64,000 nucleotides of DNA from Jacaranda mimosifolia (GCA_018894105.1 CM032120.1:28728710-28792709); one strand, 5' to 3'; shown: positions 24,936 through 36,894, counted from the stretch's first letter. The notes: a model not told the origin generated them from the sequence alone. Program-made: numbers and translations.

Positions 24936-26130
24936 TGTTGGTTGTGTTGTACAAAATAAATAATGCAAACCATTACGCTAATGCAAGTGTCGCAACAAGT
25001 AATAAAATGATCATAAGAGTGTTGATCCTACAAAGAACTAAATTATTCGCTACTAATTATTAATTTACCACACACTTGTTTTATCCAAACAAAATCAATT
25101 AAATAAGAATTAAAACTAAATTAATGAAAATAAGAAAAATGGTACTGATTAAGATTTCTATCAGGATATAGAAGCCTAGAATTATGATTTCATCAATCGA
25201 ATAAGTTGATTACATAATTTTCTCCCTATGAAATTAATATCAGGTTATTAGTCTTGAGTCTTATACAATTACGAGGTTCTTCCGAATTACCTACATTCAA
25301 ATCCCTAATTTATTCAATTCACTATATTCCTATTTGAATTAACTAAATTATGAATAAGGTTGTACCACTCAACTAACTCCCTAGGGCAAGCAGGTATATT
25401 CCTACTCACAAATTAATTAGTTCGTCAATTTGAGAAATTAATCCTAAGGTCTTCTATTGTTAATCAATCCCTAGATTTTCTTTTTCAAAACTCCCTAGGG
25501 TTTAAAGATACACTTAACTGTTGATCGGGCAATCAAATAGGAAAAGCACACAATAGAATAAATAACCTTAAGCGCTATTAACTTCATGAAAGAAAATCAT
25601 GCATCAATTTATTCAAAAGAATCCATCATAATTCTAGAATAATGAATTAGTTCATGATTAAATTGTCAAACAAAAAATGAATAAAACGAAACATCGCTTC
25701 AAATCCATAATTAAAAACAAAATCAAAGGAAGAAGAAACTCTATTTGTAGATGAATCTGATCTCCACTTTGTCCTTCTCTGAATCCCAAATTCTCGCGAT
25801 ACTTCTGATCTCCAAAATAGAAAAATCCGCCTCCTCAACTAAGTGTCTAAAAGGCCTATTTATAACTGATTAAAAGAGTATTCTAATTAGAATAGGACTT
25901 GAATAAATAAAAAGATTTTTCTGTTCATCCTTGATTAGATCATGATGTGTCATCCTGTCAGCATTCCCATCAACTTTTGTCAATTTGTCCCCTTTTGTAG
26001 CTTCTCCACTTATATTCCTGTAATTCCAAATTTTCATCAATTAGCAAGGGAGTTATAATTTTTTAAACAAGAAAATTATTTGTTAAGTCCTAAATATGAT
26101 ATTAAAATTAATACTAATATGGACTTACCA
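24936..26130 (-). repeat. 5' LTR of the Athila-like element
   Basis: 1195 bp. On the minus strand it starts TGGTAAGTCC and ends CCAACA. It aligns along its whole length with 14580-15786, with scattered substitutions and small indels; by eye well over 90% identical. Confidence 0.9.
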
Positions 26131-26399
26131 CTCGTCTCACATGAAGAAGAACCTCCCCTTCAAGACCCTTGTGGAGAAGGCAAATAACTTAAAAACCTAC
26201 TGCTAGATTTGGGGAATACAGGAAAGAAAGGTTTATTAGGCACTTTGTGCACCCAGGACAAAGAACAAAAGCTATCTAAGGAGTCAGGAAGACCCAAATC
26301 CGCCTAGCAATTTTGAAACTTGTGAAAAACTATCAATGATATAAGCGTCCTCCTCGAGCAAAAGTGAACAATAAATTTTCGTAATTTTAACAAAACTAC

Positions 26400-26605
26400 T
26401 ATCAATTATATGAGCATCCTTAGCGTGGAATACTTTCGGTGAACACCATGCAAGTAATCACCGACTACTGACTGTGCTTTCCGGTGACCCGTGTCATTTT
26501 TTTTAATCTTTTAAGATCAATTTTAGTCCTAATTTTATACTATCATAAATATTGGTCCTACATTGCGATTGATCATAATCACGATCCTATTGTTATAACT
26601 TTTCG
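26400..26605. repeat. Half of an inverted-repeat MITE related to those near the second GRP gene
   Basis: CACCGACTACTGACTGTGCTT and TTGGTCCTACATTGC match the right halves of the elements at 37694-38054 and 38186-38516. No left half is visible, so this copy is truncated. It sits at the outer edge of GRP duplication copy A. Confidence 0.55.
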
Positions 26606-26838
26606 GTCACTTAATATAATTTTTATATTGTTACTTATTTTCTTTAACTAATATTATGCATTTTTTTTTAATGACAATTTTAACTCATTGTATTATTTGT
26701 ATAGAGTCTAATAGTTGTTTCAATTTTGGGACTTGGATGATGATAATTTTCTTTTATTTTCGTCATATATTTCGTTTTAAGATATAGTTTCTTTTAATAT
26801 TTAATATTGACTCTTTTTAAAATTTTATGGTGTTAAAT

Positions 26839-27317
26839 TATGCATGGCAATGAGGCGGGTTTGGCCAGACCCGAGATCCGTCCTGCATGGCAATTGCTGT
26901 AACCAAAACCCGCCCCACCCCGTCTTTCATTTGGCCCCGAACCCAGCGGGTCTAACTCGTTTAACCCAATTTTTTTTTTTTATTTTTATTTGTTTTTTTT
27001 TTTTTCCCACTTGATTCACTCATTGCAATAGGATATCTAACCAAAATTAGTTCATGGGATGCCAAACTTGGATGAAGATTCCAAAAAAAGAGTCCTAAGT
27101 TTTAACTAAATTTATATGTATATATTAATATATTTAATTACTTATTATTAAACGGGGCTGGTTTAGTAAAACCCGTAACCCGCCCTGGACCCAGCCGGGT
27201 CCTGAATATTTGGACCCGGCGCCTGCCTTGAAACCCATTTAATTAGCCGTGAACCCGCCCCATTCGGATTGATTCTGGGGTGGGGTCCCGAATTACCCGA
27301 ACCCATTGCCATGCCTA
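26839..27317. mobile_element. hAT-type MITE, 479 bp, with perfect 8 bp target duplication
   Basis: Ends TATGCATGGCAATG and, on the reverse strand, TAGGCATGGCAATG. TGTTAAAT flanks both sides (26831-26838 and 27318-27325). The ends are rich in GGCGGGT and CCCGAACCC words; the middle is AT-rich. The homologous place near copy B (about 34470) lacks it, so it inserted into copy A after the duplication. Confidence 0.92.
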
Positions 27318-27875
27318 TGTTAAATAAGCAATTTGGTACATATTTTATATCTACAAACTCCAATTTAATCAATACATAGTTTTATGAATATATAATTATA
27401 TCTATTATGGTAATCATGTTAATATCGTATTTTGTTCTAAAATTTTAAAATTTAACGTATGATTATGTGCGTGTGGATATATCCGTATCCTTGCATAACA
27501 GATACATGAGTATTATTAGCTCATTTTATCCTTTTATCAATTTGAGAAACTTGATAATACCAGGCTTGAAAATGAACTTGGCTTTTATCAAACGGGTAGA
27601 CTTTTCATCTTTTGGTGGATCATAATTTCATCCAGCTATTTGCTCAAAGAGAATTTTCATTTATTTTACTGATGATTAATTTTCAAGATTGTAATTTCAA
27701 ACGAGAACAATTATAAACCAAAATGAGATATATAATCAGTACCATCCACTATTTTTGCAAGAACAACTTTTCATATACTCATACGACCATTCAACATAAT
27801 TCCTTGTAGGTAGAAAGGGTTACACAAGACATGACACCATGCCATGCATGCTTGGCTGTTTCATTGCACTTTATT

Positions 27876-27906
<31 letters not shown>

Positions 27907-27945
27907 GATATATGTATATATTATACAACGAATATAAATATCCAA

Positions 27946-28262
27946 CTAATTTCCACCAATATTACCTCCAACCTGGCCCCCAGCCCCAGCGCCAGCGTTA
28001 AAACCAATACCAAACCCAACCGAACCACCAGCGTGACCCCCAAAACCAAAAGCAAGCCCACCTTGACCCCCAGCACCATGATTAACTGGTCCTCCCAATC
28101 CACCACCAAATCCTCCGCTAACAAATTTGCTGCCACCCAATCCCCCGCCACTACCAATAGTTTCTTTCGCATCAATCCTCCGCCCATCGCCAATTTGCAC
28201 CACTAAGAAAATCATTAAAAACATAGTAACCCTAAAGCATTTTTGAAAGCCCTTTTCCCCAT
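27946..28262 (-). pseudogene. Glycine-rich protein gene, copy A (frameshifted signal region)
   Basis: The open frame from 28224 gives 92 aa: a hydrophobic start (MFLMIFLVVQIGDGRR), then a Gly-rich domain of GGG, GFGG and GAGA blocks ending GGNIGGN. A better start lies upstream at 28262 (MGKRAFKNALGLLCF), which reads as the first half of a signal peptide. It is out of frame with the rest and stops after 15 codons. One small indel in the T run near 28225 would link them. Plant GRPs of this size are usually secreted wall proteins; that role is inferred here. Copy B at 37154-37525 is clearly related (VVQIxDGRR, KETIGxGG, NIGGN). Either this is a recent pseudogene, there is a sequence error, or the shorter internal start is used. 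Confidence 0.7.
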
Positions 28263-28357
28263 CTTTTTGTACGTACGTATACTCAGCAATAATATTATAT
28301 ATTTTAATTAATAGTGATATATATATATATATATATATTACTGATCAGAAAGAATAT

Positions 28358-28360
<3 letters not shown>

Positions 28361-28390
<30 letters not shown>

Positions 28391-28392
28391 GC
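28361..28392. repeat. (TCTA)n microsatellite in the GRP copy A leader
   Basis: About eight TCTA units followed by CTAGCTAG. Copy B has a related, interrupted TCTA tract near 37550-37580, so this repeat predates the duplication. Confidence 0.9.
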
Positions 28393-28436
28393 TAGCTAGA
28401 TCTGTGTTAACGCCCATGCATCAATTGTACATGATG

Positions 28437-28446
28437 CTATATATAG
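28437..28446 (-). promoter_or_regulatory. Putative TATA box of GRP copy A
   Basis: CTATATATAG lies about 175 bp upstream of the upstream ATG at 28262. Copy B has a similar motif at 37677-37685, 150 bp upstream of its ATG. Confidence 0.45.
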
Positions 28447-28684
28447 AGCCGGGAATTAACGAGTGGAAGATATATCGATGGGACTTGAGACTTGAGACAG
28501 TGACCTTTCTTTTCATTTATTTATTTTAATATTTTTCTATTTTTCTATTTTTTCAAATTTGATGGTGACTAAATTACTAATTAAGACAGAGACTTCTTTC
28601 CTGTAGATCATATATAATCAAATTAATTAATTCTCCTTGATATATATATATATATATATAATAAGTTGTTGCAGATCATTAATC

Positions 28685-28980
28685 TGATGATGTGGTGGTG
28701 CAGATTTTGTGTTATTTGATTCCAACAGTACTCAATTACGACGTGCACAGGTATACGTAATTAATTAATTTCTCGATCGATATGATATATGATTATTTAT
28801 GATCTCAAGCTGCCATGCATCTTTAATTATTTCTGTCCGTATGACATTGCGTAAGCTTAATGTAATAGATTAGGTTACTGGGACATGATATCAAAATGGA
28901 AAATAAAACTGATATTTCACTAATCGATGGATCGATCTGCAGTCTGCACGACCCTCGTATATATCTAGTTATAATTAAAT
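28685..28980 (-). promoter_or_regulatory. Strongly conserved upstream block of GRP copy A
   Basis: This block aligns with 38546-38790. It shares ATGATGTGGTGGTGCA, GACGTGCACA, CTCAAGCTGCCAT and a long nearly unchanged run from CTTTAATTATTTCTG through CATTGCGTAAGCTTAA to GGGACATGATATCAAAATGG (about 28820-28905). It is better preserved than the coding regions. It may hold promoter elements of the pair; the function is inferred from conservation only. Confidence 0.5.
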
Positions 28981-29789
28981 GAAACCACATGCATGTATAT
29001 ATAGATTAGATGCCCAAATCGTATGTATTTACTAATTAACAGTACTGATCATGATGCAAATTAAAGTAATGAAAATTGAAAAGCAATAGCATTATATTTC
29101 CCCTGAAATATAATTAGAAGTAATATATTTTTTACATCATCTTTTTGCTTCAATATAATTAATGTCGTCTATCATTTAGTATTAATTAATTAATTAGTTT
29201 TGTTATTTGAATATTGTTCCCTGCTTTCTGAATAATTAAACGTGAAATTAATTTGCTCCAACTTCAAATTTTATTACATTATCTTATTCAAGAATTACAC
29301 GGTTGAGATATAAATTAACATAAAATTTATTGCAATTTTTAAATTTTACATTATGTTAATTAAGAAATTGAATTGGGTGTTTGAGATGCCTGTACATTAT
29401 CTGTAGCTTGAGGCATGAATAACTTCAGTAATAAAAGTTGTTCAATTGATCTGAATAGGCCTTCTTTCCCTCAAGCTATTCATTTAATAGTTTTTCTTTT
29501 TCTTCCTAAATTTTAATGTGGCCACGCAATCTTTAATTTGTCGTCCTTATTACTCAGGGCTAGTTTGGTTGAAATGAAACCAAACTCCCTCAGATGATAT
29601 TGAAAACTCGGGGTACTGGAAGTAATGGTTGGAAACTTGAAATATTTGGAAAAATTTGCATTATTATTTTAATGACTATCACGATATTAATTCTTGTGAC
29701 AGTATTATAAATATTGCTAAGTTAATGCTAAATACAATTTTTCTTTTTTTCTTTTTATTTTTTTGTAGTGAAATTCTCTTGATTGGGCA

Positions 29790-30502
29790 AGGTTTTTCAA
29801 TGGGACAGGTTTAATTAGATCAAATCGTTTATATTCAAACCCAAATTCAAATTCGAATTTCGATTATCAAAATTTATATTCTAATTCAACTCAATATCCT
29901 ATAGGATCTTTGTTAATCAGTATCATATCTGAATTCGATGAACATTTGAAATCCAAAAAAAAACCCGACTAGATTTAAGATTTTTTATTTCTTTTTTTCT
30001 TTTGAGTTGTAAAGCAAAATTATAATTACAAAGTAAATTTACGTCATATTGAATCTTCAATAACTTTTTATTATATATTAGCCCAAAACTTGAATATTTG
30101 ATATTAAACCTTTATTTCATATTATATCAATATGTAGAAAATGTATATTATTATATTTGATATTTTTTTTCTACATCCCTCTTATTTTTGGGTTAATGCT
30201 CAATATTAATAACATAATATATAAATTAATATATACATTAAGTCAATATAATATATATAGATTTTATTTTAAAACTCTATTAGTGTTGTGTAAAAGAGTA
30301 TTAATTTAATAAAAAATTATTAAAATTTGAATTCAATTTTTGACAGATCAGATTGCTTAACTCCATATCCAATCAATTTATTTCGATAGATATTTATAAT
30401 CAAATATGATTCATTGAGTATTGTAATTGATTAAAAAATTTAAAATTCAAATCAAATTTATATTGTATTCAAATTAAAACATGCTCTATTGACAACCTTA
30501 AC
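29790..30502. mobile_element. Possible hAT-type MITE
   Basis: Ends AAGGTTTTTCAATGGGACAG and, reverse strand, AAGGTTGTCAATAGAGCATG form imperfect inverted repeats. The interior is AT-rich with CAAATTCAAATTCGAATTTC-like words. I saw no matching target duplication. Confidence 0.35.
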
Positions 30503-31073
30503 TAAATCCTCTTATTTCTTGCTTCCAACGCAGCGGAACTAGTAGTTGTGGGCCTTCCGTTGTGTGTGAGTTTTTTGCTCCATCTATATTATTAATAAAG
30601 CATTTATCCCCTTTTTAATGTGTTTTTGAGTGATATGTTTAAAATGCTCTCACTTCTTCTTTTTTTTTTTTCCGAAAAAAATTTATCGTGATTACAACTT
30701 ATGTAATAACTACAATCTATAATTCATCATTTCATAACCCATAGTTATAAATTTATTATATTTTTATCATTACTATTTATGTAAAATTTTGTATAAATTA
30801 TTAAAATTATTAAAATATTAATATCATATAAAAAATAAATATGTTTATTTATTTTATACTAAAAAAATCTTAGCACATGTAATGAATGTGCCAAAATTGC
30901 AAGTTCTCTTTAAAGGTCCTCAAGCTTGACATCCACGACAGCATGACTTTATGCTTCTGTTCATATACCCAAAACAACAATCCACAAGGGTTGACACATA
31001 ACAAGAAATGATAAACAAATTAAAAACATTGACAGAACGACTAAAAAAAAATGAGAAGATCACATAAACCTAA

Positions 31074-31832
31074 GGGCCCGTTATTTTTCTTTTCGATTCA
31101 TCATTTTCATTTTTATTACAATTGGAAATCACTACTGTTGAAGAATAAGTTTTGAGCCTAACTCACCTTGAAAGTTAACTAAGGGGTGAGAATTGCCGAA
31201 AACTATATATAGAATCTACAACTTATTTATTTCATTGATGTGGAATACTAACACACCATGCGCATGCTTAGAAATGAATATCTAGAGTATAGAATAATAT
31301 GAAATAGGTGGCCCAACAACAATGCGTAATCCAACATCAAGAATGGGTGGCTTGATACCATGTCGAAGAATGGGACTTGAGCCTAACTCACCCCAAAAGC
31401 TAGCTCAAGATGTGAGAATTGCCCATGATCATATAGAGAGACCACAACTTATTTACTTCACCAATGTGGGATACTAACAACTACTTTACATTTATTTTCA
31501 CTCAAAATATTCTTTTTTTTTCATTTCCAAATTCTTTATAAACCTAACCTATACTATTACATCAATCAAATTCAAATTTGATTTTATATAAAATACCCAC
31601 TATCATTTTAAAATTAATAAAATATACATATATTTTTAAAAAAAATAGATCTTTTTAACATAACAAAGTATATATCAACATACTTTTTAATCCTATACTT
31701 ACTCTAATTATTACTTCTCAACATTTCATCCCAACATATTTTCATTTGCTTTTTTAATTTATAATTAACTTTACAACTTTTAAAAATGCATAGAAACTAA
31801 AATTGGCTCTGAAAATAAAACTAAACAGGCTC
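31074..31832. mobile_element. Harbinger/Tourist-type MITE carrying a TRIM insertion
   Basis: Ends GGGCCCGTTATTTTTCTTTTC and, reverse strand, GAGCCTGTTTAGTTTTATTTTC, flanked by TAA on both sides (31071-31073 and 31833-31835). Without the TRIM and its duplication the element is about 410 bp. Confidence 0.65.
31136..31479 (-). mobile_element. TRIM: complete 344 bp miniature LTR retrotransposon
   Basis: Two 118-119 bp direct repeats (31136-31253 and 31361-31479) enclose 107 bp. Read on the minus strand each LTR starts TGTTAGTAT and ends TTC(T/A/G)...ACA. TGGTATCAAGCC directly follows the 5' LTR (31349-31360) and matches the tRNA-iMet primer site in its first eight bases. Perfect 5 bp target duplication ACTAC (31131-31135 and 31480-31484). 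No coding capacity. LTR identity is moderate (about 75-80% by eye), so the insertion is old. Confidence 0.9.
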
Positions 31833-32081
31833 TAAAGTTTTTATTTGAAAATCTCAAGGACAAGCCATATTTCAAGCAAAAATTAAATGATGTGAAATAA
31901 TTCTATTTTCATGAAATTATCATAATTCAATAAAGTTAACATGTCGACATTGTATCTAAATACCTTTTTGTTTTCACATAAAATTTAAGATGCACTTGAC
32001 GTTTATAAAAATGAAAAAATAAAAATAAAAATAAAATCAAAGAAGCACAAAAGGTCTACAAATTTTGCGAATTAAATTCTT

Positions 32082-32545
32082 AAAGGCTTATTTGCTTGGG
32101 CATATGGGATTAGGGAAGATTCATATAATAATGATATATAAGCTAGAAATGGTATCCAATACCATGTAATCTATTGTTTGCTTTGATTTTAGAAATTGGT
32201 GATATCCCACACTTGACACTATATAATGTTTGGTTGACAAGATTGCTTAATATGATTACACTTTATAATGTCCAAAATGTCCTAACTTCTAAGAAGATAA
32301 ATTTCCAAGATGATGGTTAAGATTTTCATATGAGAGTTAAGAATGACTTTTTCATTCCTTGTCATATCAAATTTAAAAGGATAAAAAATGGATCAGATCA
32401 TCTTGGCCTAATCCATGAACTAACTTGGCCCATGATACCATATCGTGTCGCAAAGTATCATGGATCATAAAAATGTGAAGCAAACAAAAAATAAGACTTG
32501 AAAATATATCTATCATGTTTTATCATATGAAGCAAACAAGTCTTG
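32082..32545. mobile_element. Probable TIR-bounded MITE
   Basis: AGGCTTATTTGCTTGGGCAT at the left and, reverse strand, AGACTTGTTTGCTTCATATG at the right form imperfect inverted repeats. Target duplication not clear. Confidence 0.4.
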
Positions 32546-32694
32546 AGGTACTCAGTATCCTTTCCAACAAAGAAATGTTTGGATAGCACGGGATAGGATT
32601 CTTGATTAAAAGAAAGACCAAACAACTAATTAGACGAATTGACAACATGCAATTTTTAGGGCTAGTTAACTTCCTCAATGGTTCGAGGTATGGG

Positions 32695-32695
<1 letters not shown>

Positions 32696-32749
<54 letters not shown>

Positions 32750-32800
32750 GTTGTTGTTGTTGTTGTTGTTGTTGTGGTTGTTGTTGTTGTTGTTGTTGTA
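32696..32800. repeat. Compound (ATT)n(GTT)n microsatellite
   Basis: About 17 ATT units run directly into about 16 GTT units with one interruption. It produces Ile/Tyr/Val/Cys and Thr homopolymer ORFs on both strands that are not genes. Confidence 0.97.
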
Positions 32801-33097
32801 TATATTTTTTGTTCTTCGTATTTTTTTACTTGTGCAGACGGAAAAATACATTGGGATTTATTAATTTGATAGGCAAAAAGATAGAGTTTTGTGAAAAGCC
32901 CATTAGAATAAGGCAATTTAATTTTGTTTTGGTACATTTAATTAGTGATAAATTAAAAAGTTACACTCTTTGTGTTTTAATAATTATATATATCCTTATT
33001 TTATTTTGCTTTTTCCTATTTTTTTTCTTGTTTTCCTTCTTTTTCAGTCACTGTTCATCTCCACAGCCATCCCATTTTATTTCTTCTAATACCTTTA

Positions 33098-33456
33098 TAC
33101 TATGTTTGGTTTAAGGATTTTGATAAAAAAAGAACACTATTAGAGAAAAGGAAAAGAAAAGAAAAGAAAATTAAAGAATATAAAATCTTAAATTTGTTTG
33201 GTTGTAAAAGAAAATAATGAAGAAAGGAATAGAGAAAAGATGGGTGATAAATGTGTTGAAGAATAAGAGAGAGTTCAAATAGGCTTTTCCCTCATTTTTC
33301 TCATCATTTTTTCTGAGAAAAATTCATTTTCTTTAGATACACTATATTTTTTCCTAAATTTTTCTTTCTTTAATATTTTTCTTACCAACCAAACAATCAA
33401 AATATTTTCTTTAACATTTTTTTTTCCACACCAAAATCCATGAACCAAACAATGTG
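33098..33456. mobile_element. Harbinger-type MITE, 359 bp
   Basis: Ends TACTATGTTTGGTTTAAGG and, reverse strand, CACATTGTTTGGTTCATGG, flanked by TTA on both sides (33095-33097 and 33457-33459). The interior is A- or T-rich on alternate strands. ORFs here are Lys/Glu low complexity. Confidence 0.65.
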
Positions 33457-34150
33457 TTAATTTTTCCTTCTTTTTTTCATTTTCTTTTCTCATGTTTAAT
33501 TTTTCTTCTTCCTTCCTCGGTCCACTTGCCTTTTCTTCTCTCTCCTTCACCACGTCGCTGCCCTATCACCACTAATGTGACAAGATGACGTATTATTTTA
33601 CAACAAAGACAATACGATCTGAATTCACAAAAATTCTTTGGATAGAAAGAAAAAGAAATCAAAATAGTTCAATGATTCAATAATTTTATTACTTAAATTT
33701 GAATGTTACGATCTTGGTTATCTTTTATTAGATAAATTCTATTGACGGAATATGATGGTACCATTTAATGGATTAATTTTTAAAAGATCTTTTTACCCTT
33801 CAAATTCACTAAAATACCAAAACAGGATAAGAATCTGTGTGTTTTTATTCGGGTCTTGATCCGACCCAGTTTGTGATCATATGGTGTGTGGGGAACTTGA
33901 AATTTGGAAAATTTTCTGGGTTGCTGAGAATGGTAATTAATGAATTGGGATTAGAGTTCTAAGCATCATTAAGACAAACTGCCAAGCTATTCCTCATCTT
34001 CTCAGATTTCAGTTGTTTCATTCTTGTGACCCTATTCCATGTTACTCATGAACAAAACAACAAAAGTTGCATGGAACAATCAATTGTTTATATACATGTA
34101 TTATTAGTTGTCTACAAGGATAACTTAAATCAGTAGCTTTTGCCACTACT
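33457..34150. other. Spacer before GRP duplication copy B
   Basis: Nothing recognisable. A short less AT-rich segment (33480-33620) has no convincing frame. Confidence 0.4.
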
Positions 34151-35472
34151 AAATTATATTATAACAAAATCAAAATTATTGATGGTTGAAAAGTATTATC
34201 AGTAATAAAATAAAAGTTATTGTCATTTAATATATATATAATAGGTCATCGATAACAATTTTCACATCACCATTGATTTTTTTGTAATTAATATTATATT
34301 TTTTTAACCAATTTTCACTGTATAATTTATATGACATTTAATATTTATTTTTATTTTGGGATTCAAACGATGATAAACTAATTTCTTTTATTTTCACCAT
34401 ATACTTGGATTTAAGATATTGTTTATTTTAATTTTTAATACTTACTTTTTTTGAAATTTTATGACATTGAGCACTATAAGTTTGTATCTTATATTACGTA
34501 CACCAATTAATTAATAAATGAACATTTTTTATGTATATAACATTATATCTATTTATGATATCGGTATCAATATTATATTTTATTCTAAAATTTTAAAATA
34601 TAGCATGTTGTCATGTCCGTCTAGCTATATACATGTCCTTACATTTTTTTTTATGTATATAACATTATATCTATTCATGATATCGATGTCATATTGTATC
34701 ATATTCTAAAACTTTAAACTATAGTATGTCATAGTGTCCGTCTAGCTATATTCATGTCCTTACATCATAGATACACTAGTATTGACTATTAACTCATCTG
34801 ATTCTTTTAGCAGTTTGAGGAATTAATTTAGCGATACTACATTATGTAATAGATTTAAGACAGTTGGCGAAGGATGTGGTGATAGGGGGAACCATTTAAT
34901 ATGATCACTACCAATATTTACTATTTTTGCAAGAACATGTACTTTTCAAATTAATACTCATAGGATCATTCAATTCCATGTAGAAAGGGTCACACAAGAA
35001 CATAACACCGGATTTTTTTACTGAACTTTATTAATTGCATATATATATATATATATGTTATAACAAAAACGAATGAAAAAAATGCAATTTTAGTCCCTCA
35101 TCTTTTGTCTCACGTTAGTTTAGTCCATTAAATTTTTTTACTTTCAAAAAGTATCATAAAATACAAAAAATCCAACGCATTGAGGCCAATTTATTGCAAT
35201 TTTGAACCTTTTCGCTGGAAATTGGCAAAAAATTCGCCAAAAAAGAGCACGCTCCGGTCACGAACCTCAAAATTGTTTTTTTTTCTTCTTTGCACCTGTC
35301 CTATTTTTCCAACCTCACCATGCCTATAATTAGCAAACTCCGGCATGTCAGTTGGCTGATGTGTTAGCATCCCACCATGTTGTCACGTCCAGCTGGTCTT
35401 CCCATTCCACGTCATCTGTCTGTGTGTAAGGCTCCACCGTGCCACCATCCAAAGTTGAAAAACGTCACATTG

Positions 35473-35540
35473 CCCAGATTCGAACTAAGGACCTCCAATG
35501 TATAAAACCAGTTTTATTACCATTACTCTACAACACCCCT
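35473..35540 (-). other. tRNA-like sequence in the left MULE arm
   Basis: The minus strand reads GTAGAGTAATGGTAATAAAA, then GGAGGTCCTTAGTTCGAATC: an A-box-like and a B-box-like motif (GTTCGAATC) about 35 bp apart. It does not fold into an acceptable tRNA by eye. It may be a decayed tRNA or SINE segment. Confidence 0.4.
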
Positions 35541-36192
35541 TTGCTACATTTAGCTTTTATATTATATATAGTATAAAACATAAATATGTTTTGTAGATAA
35601 AAAAAAATATATTTATAAAAATGAATAAATTTTAAATTTTTGTAAACTATCTTAGAAATTATAATTTTAGTAAATTACAAGGTTTCCAATAATTCCATTA
35701 ATTTAATTTTCACAAAATCTAAATTAAACGGAATAATAATTGATTAAAATAAATATAAAACACTTTAGTTTTTATTTTTATCAAAAAGTTACAAATTTAA
35801 TTTTAAAACAAACATAAAAAAATTTTGTTTTATTTTTTTATTTTTAATAAAAAAATTATAAAATAATTCTAGTTAAACCAAAAATAATTTCTGTTAATTT
35901 ATTTTTTATTACCAATAAAAAGATTATAAATTTTTGTTAAAAATTACAAAATTTATTTTCGTTAATTTAGTTATTATGGATCAATAAAATTAAAAATTTA
36001 TTTTTTACAAATTTAGAAGGTACAAATTAAATCTTTGTTAATTTATTTTAAATAAATTATAGATTTCAATTAAAAGAAAAAAATTAATTTTTATTTAATT
36101 ATTTTTATTGATTAAAAAATTCAAAAAATTCGACAAAAGAACAAAATTAAATATAGAGGTAGAAAGACCCAAAGATGGAGTTTCAGTCTTTA

Positions 36193-36444
36193 GGGGCTAG
36201 TTTGGTTGGATTTTTAAATTATCTCATAATTATTTATTATCTAATAATCTATGTGATTTTTTATCATTGTAATGTGATTTTAGTTGGCATGATAAATAAA
36301 CTTATGGGAGGAGGCAAGTTAATTTATCACAAGAATTACATATATAAACACGAGCTTTTGATATTTATATGGGTCTGAATATTTATTGACACTCTAATAA
36401 AAAAAACACTACATCCTACCTTATCATTCCAACCAAATTAGCCC
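36193..36444. mobile_element. Tourist-type MITE nested in the MULE
   Basis: Ends GGGGCTAGTTTGGTTGGA and, reverse strand, GGGCTAATTTGGTTGGAATG. Flanks are TTA (36190-36192) and TTG (36445-36447), a target duplication with one change. 252 bp. The MULE without it is about 1.8 kb. Confidence 0.75.
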
Positions 36445-36484
36445 TTGTTAGAATATATGACATATAAATCAAACGTTTAAAGCT

Positions 36485-36550
36485 TGATTTGGTGTAGTGG
36501 TTTCATACTAGCCCAACATGCTGCAGATCCCTTGTTTGATTCTATGCCAC
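36485..36550 (+). other. tRNA-like sequence in the right MULE arm
   Basis: The plus strand reads GGTGTAGTGGTTTCATAC, then CCCTTGTTTGATTCTATGCC, again A-box-like and B-box-like. It is inverted relative to the one at 35473-35540, at a comparable distance from the element end. Confidence 0.4.
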
Positions 36551-36580
36551 AACAGTTCCTCAGGATTTTAAGTTTCTAGG

Positions 36581-36894
36581 GTGTTTATTAATTCTTTTAT
36601 TTAATTGCAATGGTGACGTGGCGGATGCTCTACATGTGTATAGCTGACAGGGAGTCAGATGACCATTAATGCTTTATATGCGTCGCTGATGTGACACATG
36701 AGCAAGTGACGTGGCAATTTTTGCCAATTAGGCATGGGTGTTTATTAATTCTTTTATTTAATTGCAATGGTGACATGGCAGGGTGCTTTACATGTGTACA
36801 GCTGACATGGAATCAGATCATTAGTGCTTTACGCGTGTCGCTGATGTGACACATCAGCAAGTGACGTGGCAATTTTTGCCAATTGGGCATGGGT
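36581..36894. repeat. 157 bp tandem duplication in the right MULE arm
   Basis: Two head-to-tail units starting GTGTTTATTAATTCTTTTAT at 36581 and 36738, each with GTGACGTGGCAATTTTTGCC near the end. They differ by about 10-15%. Confidence 0.85.

Larger units (their letters stand above)
14580..26130 (-). mobile_element. Athila-like Ty3/gypsy retrotransposon, non-autonomous, minus strand
   Basis: Two long near-identical LTRs enclose the element, with flanking 5-mers CTCAT (14575-14579) and CTCGT (26131-26135), a 4/5 target duplication. From the 5' (right) end it holds a PBS, a one-frame gag-protease region, a remnant of the integrase tail and the GGGAGGCAACCC motif often seen after Athila pol. 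Then follows a long non-coding 3' region carrying a CACTA insertion, a purine-rich tract and the 3' LTR. Reverse transcriptase, RNase H and the integrase core are missing through an internal deletion near 22690. Confidence 0.9.
26560..29680. repeat. Segmental duplication, copy A (GRP gene plus flanks)
   Basis: Collinear with pieces of 34150-57750. Downstream landmarks are CTATTTTTGCAAGAACA and TAGAAAGGGT(C/T)ACACAAGA. Upstream landmarks are CTGGGACATGATATCAAAATGG, TAGCTTGAGGCATGAATAA and CCCTCAAGCTATTCATTTAA. Without the 479 bp hAT element and its duplication the copy is about 2.6 kb. Confidence 0.85.

Noticed and set aside
27844..28206. Plus-strand 120-codon Pro/Thr/Ser-rich ORF
   Set aside because: It is the antisense of the glycine-rich gene copy A. 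The minus frame is conserved with copy B, and the Gly codons explain the Pro/Thr codons.
32602..33114. ORFs with Tyr/Cys, Ile/Val or Thr/Ile runs
   Set aside because: They come from the (ATT)n(GTT)n microsatellite and shift freely between frames.
35473..36550. True tRNA genes
   Set aside because: The B boxes look right but acceptor and anticodon stems do not pair by eye, and both sit inside a transposon.
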